From: Methanosarcina sp. UBA5
GTDB taxonomy: Archaea > Halobacteriota > Methanosarcinia > Methanosarcinales > Methanosarcinaceae
DNA length: 64,000 nt
Direction: 5' to 3'
NCBI RefSeq assembly: GCF_002505485.1
Contig: NZ_DAVG01000096.1
Location: forward strand, 17,586 to 81,585
The notes below the pieces were generated by a model. The model was not told the DNA's origin, made no database searches, and saw only the letters and a list, made by a program, of their open reading frames with translations. Position 1 is the stretch's first letter; every line of letters starts with the position of its first letter. Positions 1 through 9,018 of this stretch are shown here, in pieces. The translations under genes were made by a program, and so were the position numbers.

Positions 1-1
1 A

Positions 2-439
2 ATTGGGGATCGGCATTTCGTGAATGTCAATTTCTCCAGAACTCTTAAAAAAGGAGCGATTAGAGGTCTTCATTTTCAGCATCCTCCTAAAGCGGAAATG
101 AAGCTTGTGCGTTGCATACGCGGTTCAGTATATGATGTTATAGTCGACATCCGCAAGGATTCTCCAACGTTTCTCAAGTGGTTTGGTATAGAACTTAGTT
201 CTGATAATATGAAGATGCTGTGTGTTCCCGAAGGTTTTGCTCATGGATTTCAGGTACTTGAAGAGTCTTCAGAAATGCTCTACCTTCATAGCGAGTTTTA
301 TTCAAAAGAATATGAGGGAGCATTGAACTGCTCCGATCCATTGCTTGCAATAACATGGCCTGTTGAATCGGCAGATGTATCAGAGAGAGACAAAAACCAT
401 AAAATGATCGATGATGATTTTCGAGGTGTTATATTATGA
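2..439 (+). CDS. rfbC: dTDP-4-dehydrorhamnose 3,5-epimerase-like protein, 5' end outside window
   Basis: The frame is open from base 2, so the true start lies upstream of the window and the ATG at 20 is internal. RmlC cupins epimerise C3 and C5 of dTDP-4-keto-6-deoxyglucose in the cytosol, making activated deoxysugars. The family block RGLHFQ, with the catalytic-base His, lies about 20 residues in. VYDVIVDIRKDSPTF and PEGFAHGFQVL are the usual cupin strands. About 146 residues are visible against about 180 in the family, so roughly 35 are missing. The stop overlaps the next ATG as ATGA (436-439), suggesting translational coupling. The neighbouring C-methyltransferase suggests the substrate could be a branched deoxysugar rather than rhamnose; that part is inference. 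Confidence 0.88.
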   Translation: MGDRHFVNVNFSRTLKKGAIRGLHFQHPPKAEMKLVRCIRGSVYDVIVDIRKDSPTFLKWFGIELSSDNMKMLCVPEGFAHGFQVLEESSEMLYLHSEFYSKEYEGALNCSDPLLAITWPVESADVSERDKNHKMIDDDFRGVIL

Positions 440-1665
440 AATGCCGATTTTGTGGTCACACTCTGGAAAATGTATTTATTGACTTAATAAATGCACCTAC
501 ATCAAATTCCTATCTTACAAAGGAACAGTTGAATGAACCGGAGATATACTTTCCCTTAAAAGTATTTGTTTGTGAACATTGCTGGCTTGTGCAACTTGAT
601 GAATACAAAAAATCAGATGAGATATTTAGTGAAGATTATGCTTACTTTAGTTCTTACTCAAAATCCTGGGTCAAACATGCCGAAGACTATGTTGAGATGA
701 TCTGTAAGAGATTATCGCTTAATAAATCATCAAAAGTGATGGAGATTGCATCCAATGATGGATATTTACTTCAGTTTTTTGTAGTGAAAGGAATACCCTG
801 CTTTGGAGTTGAACCTTCTGCCGGAACGTCAAAGGCAGCAGAGGAAAAAGGCGTTGAGTCAATAATTGAGTTTTTCGGTTCAAATCTGGCAAACCAAATC
901 ATTAAAGAGCGCGGGAAACAGGATTTAATAATTGGAAATAATGTTCTGGCTCATGTTCCTGACATAAATGACTTTGTCGGAAGCTTAAAAACTGTGCTTT
1001 CAGATACAGGAACAATTACAATGGAATTCCCTCATCTTTTAAAGTTAATTCAGTATAATCAATTCGACACAATATACCATGAGCATTTTTCGTATTTTTC
1101 ATTGAATACTGTTGAGCAGATATTCCTTGCGCACGGCTTAAAAATATACGATGTTGAAGAACTGCCAACCCATGGGGGTTCATTGAGAATTTATGCCAGC
1201 CACGTAAATGATGAATCACATAGCATGGCTTTAGGCGTGGAATCCATTAAGAAAAAAGAAAGGGAAATGGGTCTACTAAACCCCGAAATTTACGCTTCTT
1301 TCCGGGAAAAAGCGAATATTGTCAAACATTTCTTTCTTTCATTTCTTTTAAAACAAAAAATAATGGGGAAAAAAATAGTTGCTTATGGTGCGGCAGCAAA
1401 GGGAAATACACTGTTGAATTATTGTGGAATTAAGGGAACTGATCTGATTGAGTTTGTTGTAGATGTCTCTCCACATAAGCAAGGTAAATATTTGCCGGGG
1501 TCACAGATTCCGATAGTGCCTGAACAAAGGATATTTGACGATAAGCCAGACATAATAGTTGTTTTTCCTTGGAACATAAAAGAGGAGATTTTTGCTCAAT
1601 TGTCTTATGTAAAGGATTGGGGATGTCAATTTGTTGTTGCTGTTCCTAAACTGGAGTTAATGTAA
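436..1665 (+). CDS. TylCIII/EvaC-type sugar C-methyltransferase
   Basis: 409 residues with the three-part layout of NDP-hexose C-methyltransferases. An N-terminal zinc-binding part has CRFCG near residue 3 and CEHC near residue 46. A central Rossmann SAM-binding domain carries VMEIASNDGYLLQFF near residue 100. A C-terminal domain (about 290-409) contains VAYGAAAKGNTLLNY. The block YHEHFSYFS near residue 215 matches the Tyr/Glu/His catalytic cluster described for TcaB9/TylC3. The family adds a methyl group to C3 of a 4-keto deoxysugar nucleotide. It overlaps the epimerase by 4 bases, and an SDR reductase follows, matching the order of a branched-deoxysugar pathway. The exact sugar cannot be read from sequence. 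Confidence 0.85.
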   Translation: MKCRFCGHTLENVFIDLINAPTSNSYLTKEQLNEPEIYFPLKVFVCEHCWLVQLDEYKKSDEIFSEDYAYFSSYSKSWVKHAEDYVEMICKRLSLNKSSKVMEIASNDGYLLQFFVVKGIPCFGVEPSAGTSKAAEEKGVESIIEFFGSNLANQIIKERGKQDLIIGNNVLAHVPDINDFVGSLKTVLSDTGTITMEFPHLLKLIQYNQFDTIYHEHFSYFSLNTVEQIFLAHGLKIYDVEELPTHGGSLRIYASHVNDESHSMALGVESIKKKEREMGLLNPEIYASFREKANIVKHFFLSFLLKQKIMGKKIVAYGAAAKGNTLLNYCGIKGTDLIEFVVDVSPHKQGKYLPGSQIPIVPEQRIFDDKPDIIVVFPWNIKEEIFAQLSYVKDWGCQFVVAVPKLELM

Positions 1666-1708
1666 AGGTATCGTTTGAATTATACTAACTATTTTGGTAT
1701 GGGTACGT

Positions 1709-2557
1709 ATGAGAGTCTTAGTTACTGGTGCTACAGGATTTATAGGTCGCCATGTTGTCCCCTGTTTATTGGATAAGGGACTGGATGTTATTGCTACATC
1801 ACGTAATAAAAACAAAGCAAAAAATTATGACTGGTATAGTGAAGTGGAATACATCGAGTGTGACTACCACAATGACACCCTGGATTACTACAATGTCTTC
1901 GGAAAACCAGATGTTATCATTCACCTTGCCTGGAATGGTCTCCCAAATTATAAAGATCCGTTTCATGTTGAAAGAAATCTTCCTGCAAATTGTCTTTTCC
2001 TAAAGAACTTCATAGATGGAGGAATTAAAAAGATGGTAGTAACAGGCACTTGTTACGAATATGGTATGCAATGTGGTTGCCTGCATGAATCGGATAATAC
2101 TCAACCTGTGACTCAATATGGCCTTGCTAAAGATACACTCCGCAAGTATCTTGAATTTTTAGTCCGTGATACTCAAACTTCTTTTAATTGGGTCCGTCTT
2201 TTCTACCTTTATGGAGATGGGCAAAATCAAAATTCTCTTCTTCCCCAGCTTGAAAAAGCTATATACGAAGGTGAAAAGGTATTCAATATGTCTGGTGGGG
2301 AGCAGTTACGCGATTATCTATCCGTAGAAGATGCGGCTCGAAACTTGTGTACAATTGCACTTCAGAGCGAAGTTGATGGAATTGTTAACTGCTGTTCGGG
2401 CAATCCGATATCAATTCGTCGTTTGGTGGAGAAAAAAATAGATTTGCTAAACTCTGATCTCAAATTAAATCTAGGATACTATCCGTACCCTGATTATGAG
2501 CCAATGGCTTTTTGGGGCAGCGTAGATAAACTCATGAAATTAAAAAATTTAATTTAA
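1709..2557 (+). CDS. NAD-dependent epimerase/dehydratase (SDR), probable NDP-sugar 4-ketoreductase
   Basis: Extended short-chain dehydrogenase of about 282 residues. The N-terminal MRVLVTGATGFIGRHVV is the classical NAD(P)-binding GxxGxxG block. The catalytic-type YGLAK (YxxxK) appears about 140 residues in. A TTG at 1694 would add five residues, but the ATG at 1709 places the nucleotide-binding strand at the N terminus as usual, so I take that start. By its place after a 3,5-epimerase and a C-methyltransferase it may reduce the C4 keto group (an EvaE/RmlD-like role). That assignment is contextual; an epimerase role is also possible. Confidence 0.8.
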   Translation: MRVLVTGATGFIGRHVVPCLLDKGLDVIATSRNKNKAKNYDWYSEVEYIECDYHNDTLDYYNVFGKPDVIIHLAWNGLPNYKDPFHVERNLPANCLFLKNFIDGGIKKMVVTGTCYEYGMQCGCLHESDNTQPVTQYGLAKDTLRKYLEFLVRDTQTSFNWVRLFYLYGDGQNQNSLLPQLEKAIYEGEKVFNMSGGEQLRDYLSVEDAARNLCTIALQSEVDGIVNCCSGNPISIRRLVEKKIDLLNSDLKLNLGYYPYPDYEPMAFWGSVDKLMKLKNLI

Positions 2558-2586
2558 AAAATTAAGACATTTTGGAGATTCAGCAT

Positions 2587-3318
2587 ATGGACAAAAATTT
2601 AGAGTTTAAGGAAGAGTGCCGCTTACGTGTCGCAAATTATAAAAATGATGTTCTTTTGCAGGATTCAGTTAAAAGTTTTGTCAATGAATCCATAAGAGCA
2701 AAATATTCATACAACTTCACATGGCTTGGTCGCCCAATCATCCAATACCCACAGGATATAATTGCGATGCAGGAAATCATCTGGCAGGTGAAGCCAGATT
2801 TAATTATTGAGACGGGTATTGCACATGGTGGTTCACTTATATTTTATGCTTCCATGCTCGAACTATTGGGAGGAGACGGACATGTAGTTGGAATTGACAT
2901 TGATATCCGCAAGCATAATCGGATGGAGATCGAGAAACACCCAATGTTTAAGCGAATCACAATGATTGAAGGTTCCAGCACTGATGAAAAAATTGCTGGG
3001 GAGGTACGCAGGTTGGCGGAAGGAAAAAAGGTTTTGGTGTGCCTTGACTCAAATCATACACATGAACATGTTCTTCGCGAACTTGAATTATACGCACCGC
3101 TTGTGTCTGTTGGGAGTTACTGTGTGGTTTTTGATACGATAGTTGAGGATATGCCTGCCAGTTCATATCCAGATCGACCTTGGGATAAAGGAAATAATCC
3201 AAAGACTGCTGTGAGAGCGTATTTGAAGGAACACAATGAGTTTGTGGTTGATGAGGAAATTGAAAATAAATTGTTGATTACTGTTGCGCCGAGTGGGTAC
3301 CTGAAGAGGGTTAAATAA
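2587..3318 (+). CDS. CmcI-family protein (cephalosporin hydroxylase / rhamnosyl O-methyltransferase family)
   Basis: About 243 residues with the SAM-binding features of the CmcI family: ETGIAHGGSLIFYASML about 75 residues in, VVGIDIDIRKHNR, then VLVCLDSNHTHEHVLREL and NPKTAVRAYL near the end. Although named after cephalosporin hydroxylase, many members are sugar O-methyltransferases, which fits this glycan island. A TTG at 2572 is possible, but TTTGGAG just downstream of it makes a good ribosome binding site for the ATG at 2587, so I take that start. The next gene begins one base after the stop. Confidence 0.75.
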   Translation: MDKNLEFKEECRLRVANYKNDVLLQDSVKSFVNESIRAKYSYNFTWLGRPIIQYPQDIIAMQEIIWQVKPDLIIETGIAHGGSLIFYASMLELLGGDGHVVGIDIDIRKHNRMEIEKHPMFKRITMIEGSSTDEKIAGEVRRLAEGKKVLVCLDSNHTHEHVLRELELYAPLVSVGSYCVVFDTIVEDMPASSYPDRPWDKGNNPKTAVRAYLKEHNEFVVDEEIENKLLITVAPSGYLKRVK

Positions 3319-3319
3319 T

Positions 3320-4207
3320 ATGGAAAAACCACTTGTATCGGTAGGGATTCCTTGCTATAACCGGCCAGAAGGTTTGAGGCGTACACTGGAATGTATTACA
3401 GGACAGACGTATAAAAATCTGGAAATAATTGTATCAGATAATTGCTCCCCTGATCAGGAAGTTGAAAGAGTTGGGAGAGATTTTGCAAGCAAAGATTCGC
3501 GGATACAATATTATCGACAGAAGGAAAACATAGGCACAATGCCTAATTTTCAGTTTGTGCTGGAAAAAACAACTGGTGAATATTTTATGTGGGCGGCGGA
3601 TGATGATGAATGGCAGCCGAAATACATTGAAACTATTTTAAATAATATTGGCAATGCAGGAAGTTGTTTTACAGATTATATATATCGAAATCGATTTAAA
3701 AACTACGAAATAAGATATAATGTGCCTTCAATCTCTCCTGAAAAATCTACCTATATTAATAGTATATTGTTCTTAAAAAATCTTACTCCAAGTATGATCT
3801 ATGGACTACACAGAACGGAGACAATTAGATGGGTTAGCAAATCTGAATTTTTTGATTTTTGGGATTGTTTTTTTTGTTTGAGGCAGATCATCGAACACGG
3901 ATATAATATAGTGCATTCCCCACTGTATATAGCAGGTGTCGATACCGAAGAATACATAAAAAAACCATATTATCCAAAGGAAGGGCAGGTCTTCGTTTAC
4001 AAGCCTTTCTTTAAAAGTTCTTTGAAATGTATTATGTCAACTAAGAAATTTACGATTACCCAAAAATTAAGCGCACTGTATGTATTAACCAGTGTTACTT
4101 CAGGTTTGTTTATTAGCCATGAAAAAGATGAACAGCTATTGAAAACTTCATTAATGAGACTCTTTTTATCATGCCTGAAACCTATGACTCTATTTTTAAA
4201 GAATTAA
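3320..4207 (+). CDS. Glycosyltransferase family 2
   Basis: 295 residues. The N terminus PLVSVGIPCYNRPEGLRRTL is the GT2 nucleotide-sugar strand, and the acidic metal-binding motif appears as WAADDDEW near residue 92. Members are GT-A fold inverting transferases that add a sugar to a growing glycan at the cytoplasmic membrane face. The start is one base after the preceding stop, so it is probably co-transcribed. The C-terminal part is AT-rich with no recognised extra domain. Donor and acceptor are unknown. Confidence 0.85.
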   Translation: MEKPLVSVGIPCYNRPEGLRRTLECITGQTYKNLEIIVSDNCSPDQEVERVGRDFASKDSRIQYYRQKENIGTMPNFQFVLEKTTGEYFMWAADDDEWQPKYIETILNNIGNAGSCFTDYIYRNRFKNYEIRYNVPSISPEKSTYINSILFLKNLTPSMIYGLHRTETIRWVSKSEFFDFWDCFFCLRQIIEHGYNIVHSPLYIAGVDTEEYIKKPYYPKEGQVFVYKPFFKSSLKCIMSTKKFTITQKLSALYVLTSVTSGLFISHEKDEQLLKTSLMRLFLSCLKPMTLFLKN

Positions 4208-4251
4208 GTGAAGTAATCCCATAGGAGATCGATGGATATTATGTATAACAT

Positions 4252-4616
4252 ATGTCAATATTTTTGATTAAAAAACAAGAACTGAAATTAAAAGATGATT
4301 ACGGATATGAAATAGTTAAGGTAATGAAAATACACACTAAGAATATATCGAAATTAATTGATGAATATTGCAAAGGTATTTTTCCAGATTATTTAACTAT
4401 TGATGTTGAAGGAATTGAAATAGATATTCTTAAAAATATTAATTTTACTAAAAATTATCCTAAAGTAATAGTTTGTGAAACTATTTCATATTCAGAAAAT
4501 GGAAATGGTGTGAAAATAATGATATCATAAAATATCTTGAAAAAAATGGATATATTGTTTATGCTGACACATACATTAATACGATTTTTGTAAGAGAACA
4601 ATTATGGAGGAGATGA
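4252..4616 (+). pseudogene. FkbM-family methyltransferase remnant, 5' truncated and frameshifted
   Basis: The first 92 codons (4252-4530) encode the C-terminal half of an FkbM-type SAM methyltransferase: LTIDVEGIEIDILKNINF and PKVIVCETIS are the family core. The frame then runs into a stop. In another frame the typical family ending continues from about 4518 (NDIIKYLEKNGYIVYADTYI, then NTIFVREQ) to a TGA at 4614-4616. One extra A in the A-run near 4515 would restore a single frame. The N-terminal SAM-binding half is missing. A two-lesion remnant is the simplest reading; the frameshift alone could be a sequencing error, but the missing half could not. Confidence 0.8.
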
Positions 4617-5167
4617 AAGGGCTTAAGTTATAAAATCATATTTATTTAGGTAAGGGGAGGCAATTTCGAGTTTTGGGATGCACTCATGATATATCAAATC
4701 ATTATAAAAAGGCAATACTGGATCACGTGTTCCTTCAACACTAAACCTTTCAAAAGATTTGTTGCTTCCAGATCTTATATTTAAACAAGGAAACGACCGA
4801 CTCTACTTGATTTAGGAAACTATCGTTGAATATAGTGAAGTAGAACAAAGTAAGGTTGGAAAAGGAATTTCAGTTCATAAAGGATAACAGTTTCAGGGTC
4901 TCTAAAGTTTATCTGAAAAAGCCTCAAGGAATTTAAGCTTTGTCAATGGTCATGGTCTTGTCTCAGATGATTTTTCAGTAGTGGAATGGAAGCTAAGAAA
5001 TAAACTAAAAGAAACAGAGAAAAAAACCTAATCAGAGGTGAAGATGCAAACCAAAACCGAAGTAAAAATGGGGTTTTCAAGAGGGTAAAAGGTGTTACAG
5101 AAGTGAAATTGGAAATGAACACAATTTCAGAAAAATAACATTTCAGATTACATAAAGGTGACATTAA
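4617..5167. other. Gene-free stretch after the FkbM remnant
   Basis: About 550 bases without a convincing gene. Short coding-like pieces occur in shifting frames (around 4960-5040, lysine-rich) but no family is recognisable. The last bases carry a GGTG ribosome binding site for the methyltransferase at 5168. Position beside a broken gene suggests a recombination scar inside the glycan island. Confidence 0.4.
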
Positions 5168-5869
5168 ATGTTTCTCGTTTGCACTCAAAACCAATCAAAT
5201 CGTGAGGCATGGCTGGAAAAAACATTAAAAAATATTCCCTCCGGTTCTCGAATTCTGGATGCAGGGGCGGGAGAACTGCAATATAAACCCTTCTGCGAGC
5301 ATTTGAATTATGTCAGCCAGGACTTTGCACAATATAATGGCGAAGGAGATGGAAAAGGTCTTCAGACAGGAGCGTGGGATCAAACTAAATTAGACATTAT
5401 CAGTGACATCACTGCAATCCCTGAGCCTGACGGATCCTTTGATGCCGTAATGTGTATTGAAGTATTCGAACATCTACCAGAACCGATCAAAGCCATCAAA
5501 GAATTTTCACGTTTACTCAAACCGGGCGGTCATCTTATCATCACTGCTCCATTTTGCAGCCTAACACACTTTGCCCCTTATCATTTCTATACCGGATTTA
5601 ACCGATATTTTTATCAAGAACACCTTTCAAAGAATGGATTCGACATCATAAAACTGGTTGAAAACGGGAATTACTTTGAATATCTCGGCCAAGAGATTCG
5701 GCGCATACCATCTGTCGGAGAAGAATATGCGAGCAAAAAACCAACATTCATCCAGTTTCTTGCCATGAAAATTGTGCTTTCGATGTTAGACCAGTTTACA
5801 AAAAAGGATACCGGATCATCGGATCTTCTTCACTTTGGTTGTCAAGTACACGCAATAAAAAAGGACTGA
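5168..5869 (+). CDS. Class I SAM-dependent methyltransferase
   Basis: 233 residues. RILDAGAGELQYKPF (about 30-45) is the SAM-binding motif I. FDAVMCIEVFEHLPEPIKAI (about 92-111) and LLKPGGHLIITAPF complete a Methyltransf_11 domain. The ribosome binding site GGTG at 5156-5159 supports the ATG at 5168. It probably methylates a sugar or lipid-linked glycan intermediate, given its neighbours; that is inference. A small unknown gene starts 4 bases after the stop, followed by a GT11 enzyme. Confidence 0.82.
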   Translation: MFLVCTQNQSNREAWLEKTLKNIPSGSRILDAGAGELQYKPFCEHLNYVSQDFAQYNGEGDGKGLQTGAWDQTKLDIISDITAIPEPDGSFDAVMCIEVFEHLPEPIKAIKEFSRLLKPGGHLIITAPFCSLTHFAPYHFYTGFNRYFYQEHLSKNGFDIIKLVENGNYFEYLGQEIRRIPSVGEEYASKKPTFIQFLAMKIVLSMLDQFTKKDTGSSDLLHFGCQVHAIKKD

Positions 5870-5873
5870 TACA

Positions 5874-6077
5874 ATGCTTAAAAAGGCACTGAAGTGTTTG
5901 GCCAGCACCATCAGCAATCAATATGTTGATCTATCTGAAATTTCACGGTGGACTTTTGAAGAATTCAAAAAGCTTCAGAAATTCCAGCTTCAAGAGATAA
6001 CAAAAGTGACCGAACAGACCCCTAAAGAAGCAATTATTTTGACGCTAGTAAAACTAGAGTTTGGTGGTATAAATTGA
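5874..6077 (+). CDS. Small protein of unknown function (possibly a gene fragment)
   Basis: 67 residues, not recognised. It begins 4 bases after the methyltransferase stop and its TGA overlaps the TTG of the GT11 gene (TTGA, 6074-6077), so it is placed as a coupled gene. It has a mixed helical, charged composition with no membrane segment. Its size and the lack of a family suggest a fragment of a former larger gene, or simply an open linker between the two real genes. Confidence 0.4.
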   Translation: MLKKALKCLASTISNQYVDLSEISRWTFEEFKKLQKFQLQEITKVTEQTPKEAIILTLVKLEFGGIN

Positions 6078-6958
6078 TCATCGTCAAACTCATTGGTGGG
6101 CTCGGCAACCAGATGTTTCAGTATGCTTTAGGTCAACACCTCGCAATGAAGAACAATAGTACATTAAAACTAGATATACAGGGATTTAAGAATTATAAAC
6201 TTCGAAATTATGACTTAAACTGTTTCAATATTCAGGAAAATATTGCTAGATCGAAAGATCTAATGTGTGTTTCCCTCCCGTCAGACAGATTCATTCATAA
6301 AATTGGAAAGCATCTAGAGGTTAAACTCACCGGTGTTCAACAAATACAATATATAAAAGAACAGAAGAGTGATTTCCAACCGGAGATCCTCAGTCTTGGG
6401 GATAACATCTATCTTGATGGTTACTGGCAGAGTGAAAAGTATTTTTTGGATATTGAGAATATTATCAGAAATGAATTCAGTATTGTAAATCCACTCACTT
6501 CGACAAGTCAGAATATTGCAGAGCAAATTAAGGGTTGTGAGTCTGTGAGTATTCATGTTCGTAGGGGCGATTATGTTTCAAACCCTGTAGCAAATCAAAT
6601 ACTTGGAGTGTGTTCTTTAGATTATTATAATTCTGCCATTCAACTAATGAATAAAAAATTGAAGTGTCCCCATTATTTTATATTTTCAGATGACTTGGCT
6701 TATATGGAAACAATTTTTAAAGATAATTCTTCGGTATCAATTGTTTCTCACAATAATTTAGATAAAAACAATGATTTTCAGGATTTATATCTTATGAGTC
6801 TTTGTCAGCACCAAATAATTGCTAATAGTACATTTAGTTGGTGGGCTGCTTGGCTTAACCGTAATAAATACAAAATTGTTATTGCGCCGGAGAAATGGTT
6901 TAAAGATAAATCTATGAATTCAAATGATTTAATTCCAAAAAATTGGATTACGATTTAA
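6074..6958 (+). CDS. Glycosyltransferase family 11 (alpha-1,2-fucosyltransferase-like)
   Basis: 294 residues. The N terminus IVKLIGGLGNQMFQYALG is the GT11 signature. SIHVRRGDYV near residue 157 is the HxRRxD motif I, which binds the nucleotide sugar. FSWWAAWLN near the C terminus is the third conserved block. The family transfers fucose (or a related deoxyhexose) in alpha-1,2 linkage. The start is TTG, overlapping the previous stop. GDP-fucose synthesis genes are not in the window. The acceptor is presumably a surface glycan or S-layer oligosaccharide. Confidence 0.85.
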   Translation: MIIVKLIGGLGNQMFQYALGQHLAMKNNSTLKLDIQGFKNYKLRNYDLNCFNIQENIARSKDLMCVSLPSDRFIHKIGKHLEVKLTGVQQIQYIKEQKSDFQPEILSLGDNIYLDGYWQSEKYFLDIENIIRNEFSIVNPLTSTSQNIAEQIKGCESVSIHVRRGDYVSNPVANQILGVCSLDYYNSAIQLMNKKLKCPHYFIFSDDLAYMETIFKDNSSVSIVSHNNLDKNNDFQDLYLMSLCQHQIIANSTFSWWAAWLNRNKYKIVIAPEKWFKDKSMNSNDLIPKNWITI

Positions 6959-7013
6959 CCATAATGAATATATATTTTAATTAAAAAATTAGACTATTAA
7001 CTTTTGAGCCTAC

Positions 7014-7041
7014 ATTCCACATATATACACATATGTGGAAT
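7014..7041. repeat. Perfect 10-bp inverted repeat after the GT11 gene
   Basis: ATTCCACATA (7014-7023) and TATGTGGAAT (7032-7041) are perfectly complementary around an 8-base loop. The hairpin sits 55 bases after the GT11 stop and about 120 bases before the next gene. No strong U-run follows, so it could be a transcript-end structure, a processing site or a regulator operator. Confidence 0.5.
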
Positions 7042-7163
7042 TTGTTTGCCGATTTGTCTTATATATTTGCAATTATATTGATGTCCGGCTTTAAACAATG
7101 GCCATATTAGGAAAAATATGTGGCATTTTTGTGGACTTCTGCGGAAAGTTGGTTTGAGGTTGA

Positions 7164-7922
7164 ATGATTATGAACAAGATAGTATCTGTAATTAATAAGA
7201 TGCTTCCGGTCACTGGATACCAAATATCTCCAGTCACTTCATATAAATATCATGCTGAATTGGAATTTTGGAAAAATGAATTAATAAAATATCAAAAATG
7301 GTATAATAATGAAATCACTGAGCACTATGGTGAACCATCACCAAAGGATGAGGAGAAAATAAAAAAACATTCTCTTAAAGATAGTGCAATATTAACATGG
7401 TTTAATATCCATCAACAAATAAAATATATTGAGGATTTATCTCTTGATAAAAAAGCATTTTCTGGTATGAAAATCTTAGATATTGGATCTGGACCATTCC
7501 CAAGTGCATTGGTATTTGAAGAATGTGAGTTATACTGCCTTGATCCATTAATATCTTGTTACATTGAAGCAGGGTTTCCTGTACACTATTATGATGGTGT
7601 AAAATTTATTTGTGGTTTCTCAGAAAAAATTCCTACGGATGATAATTTTTTTGATGCAGTTATCTCTGTCAATGCGATTGATCATGTTGATGATTTCTTT
7701 AAAACTGCATTAGAGATTAAGAGAGTTTTAAAACCAAATGGGAAACTTAGAATGCATATTCATTACCATAAAAAAACTCAAACCGAGCCAATAGAATTGA
7801 ATGACGAAATTGTAAAATCTGCATTTGGATGGTGTACAAACTTTTGCAAAATAAAAGAATCAAAGGTTAAAAGAGGTACGGTCTTGAATAATGATGAATC
7901 TTACACATTATGGTCAAATTAA
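7164..7922 (+). CDS. Class I SAM-dependent methyltransferase
   Basis: 252 residues. KILDIGSGPFPSAL (about 105-118) is SAM motif I, FFDAVISVNAIDHVDDFF (about 155-172) is motif II/post II, and IKRVLKPNGKLRMHIHYH is the usual RVLKPGG strand. The first 100 residues are charged and AT-rich and resemble no known domain. A second ATG lies at 7170. Surrounded by glycosyltransferases, it probably decorates a glycan; the substrate is unknown. Confidence 0.78.
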   Translation: MIMNKIVSVINKMLPVTGYQISPVTSYKYHAELEFWKNELIKYQKWYNNEITEHYGEPSPKDEEKIKKHSLKDSAILTWFNIHQQIKYIEDLSLDKKAFSGMKILDIGSGPFPSALVFEECELYCLDPLISCYIEAGFPVHYYDGVKFICGFSEKIPTDDNFFDAVISVNAIDHVDDFFKTALEIKRVLKPNGKLRMHIHYHKKTQTEPIELNDEIVKSAFGWCTNFCKIKESKVKRGTVLNNDESYTLWSN

Positions 7923-7956
7923 ACTCTTAAACATTTAAATACAAAAGGAATCTCAT

Positions 7957-9018
7957 ATGAACGTTGATATTCCTAAAGTATCAGTTGTCATGCCAGTGTA
8001 CAAAGGCGATAATTATCTGTCAGAAGCTGTAGACAGCATTCTTAATCAAACTTTTTCCGATTTTGAATTTATAATTATCTGCGATGATCCAACCGATAAA
8101 ACTAGAGGTATTCTTGATAAATACAAGCAAGAAGATTCTCGAATGAAAATTTACTATCAAGAAAGACAAGGATTGGTTAATTCTCTCAATAGAAGTTTTT
8201 CCCTTGCACAGGGCGAATATATTGCAAGAATGGATGCTGATGATATCTCACGTCCGGAAAGGTTGGAGAAACAACTTGATCATCTTGCTAATCCGCAGAC
8301 TGATTTCGTATGTAGCTGGATTGATATAATAAATGAAACAGGAGAAATTATAGATCATATAGCTGACATATCCTCTTCCGAGGAAATATATTACACATTA
8401 AATTTTAGAAATTGCATTGCTCACGGCTCTATTATGTTTCGAAAAAACATAATTGATGTCATTGGCAGTTATGATGAAAGCTGCGCAGCCGAAGATTATC
8501 ATTTGTGGCACAGAGTATCAAAGAAATACATAATCCACAAAATAGATGTACCGCTCTACGCATGGAGAACACACGAAACGTCAATCAGCTCCGTAAATTA
8601 TAATAGGCTCAGCGAAGCTGTGTACAAAATATTCCGAGATAATTTTACGCAACTGCTTGGCAGAGATATTGAAGATAAATTAACTAGGCTTATGTGGGAT
8701 AATTTCTGCAACACTCATTACGCTGATCTCAATAATTATTCACGTCAAGAATTGCTAACTATAGCAAAACTAATACGAAAACTGAATGCTGCAATTGTGG
8801 ATAACGCTCCTCCGGATTTAAGTAAACGCTCCATAAATGAACTAGGTAATGAAAAGTACATTCGATATCTGGCTGTAGCAGGAAGAAAAATAGGAGTGCT
8901 CAAAACACTAGAGCTAATCAATGAAATTGATGAAAGTGATTTAGATAAAATCGCAATAATCAGGAGGTTGGCGGGTAATCTTATAAGAAACAGGAAAAAC
9001 ACTACAAAAAATTATTAA
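7957..9018 (+). CDS. Glycosyltransferase family 2
   Basis: 353 residues. KVSVVMPVYKGDNYLSEAVD begins the GT2 fold and ARMDADDISRPERL near residue 92 carries the DxD metal motif. CAAEDYHLWHRVSKKY is the ED-type acceptor-binding block. AAGGAATCTC upstream holds the ribosome binding site. The gene ends convergently, overlapping the minus-strand GT2 by 17 bases. The C-terminal 100 residues are helical without a recognised domain. Confidence 0.85.
   Translation: MNVDIPKVSVVMPVYKGDNYLSEAVDSILNQTFSDFEFIIICDDPTDKTRGILDKYKQEDSRMKIYYQERQGLVNSLNRSFSLAQGEYIARMDADDISRPERLEKQLDHLANPQTDFVCSWIDIINETGEIIDHIADISSSEEIYYTLNFRNCIAHGSIMFRKNIIDVIGSYDESCAAEDYHLWHRVSKKYIIHKIDVPLYAWRTHETSISSVNYNRLSEAVYKIFRDNFTQLLGRDIEDKLTRLMWDNFCNTHYADLNNYSRQELLTIAKLIRKLNAAIVDNAPPDLSKRSINELGNEKYIRYLAVAGRKIGVLKTLELINEIDESDLDKIAIIRRLAGNLIRNRKNTTKNY

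Noticed and set aside
4943..5194. Minus-strand frame overlapping the methyltransferase start
   Set aside because: No family, no ribosome binding site and overlap with a supported gene start.
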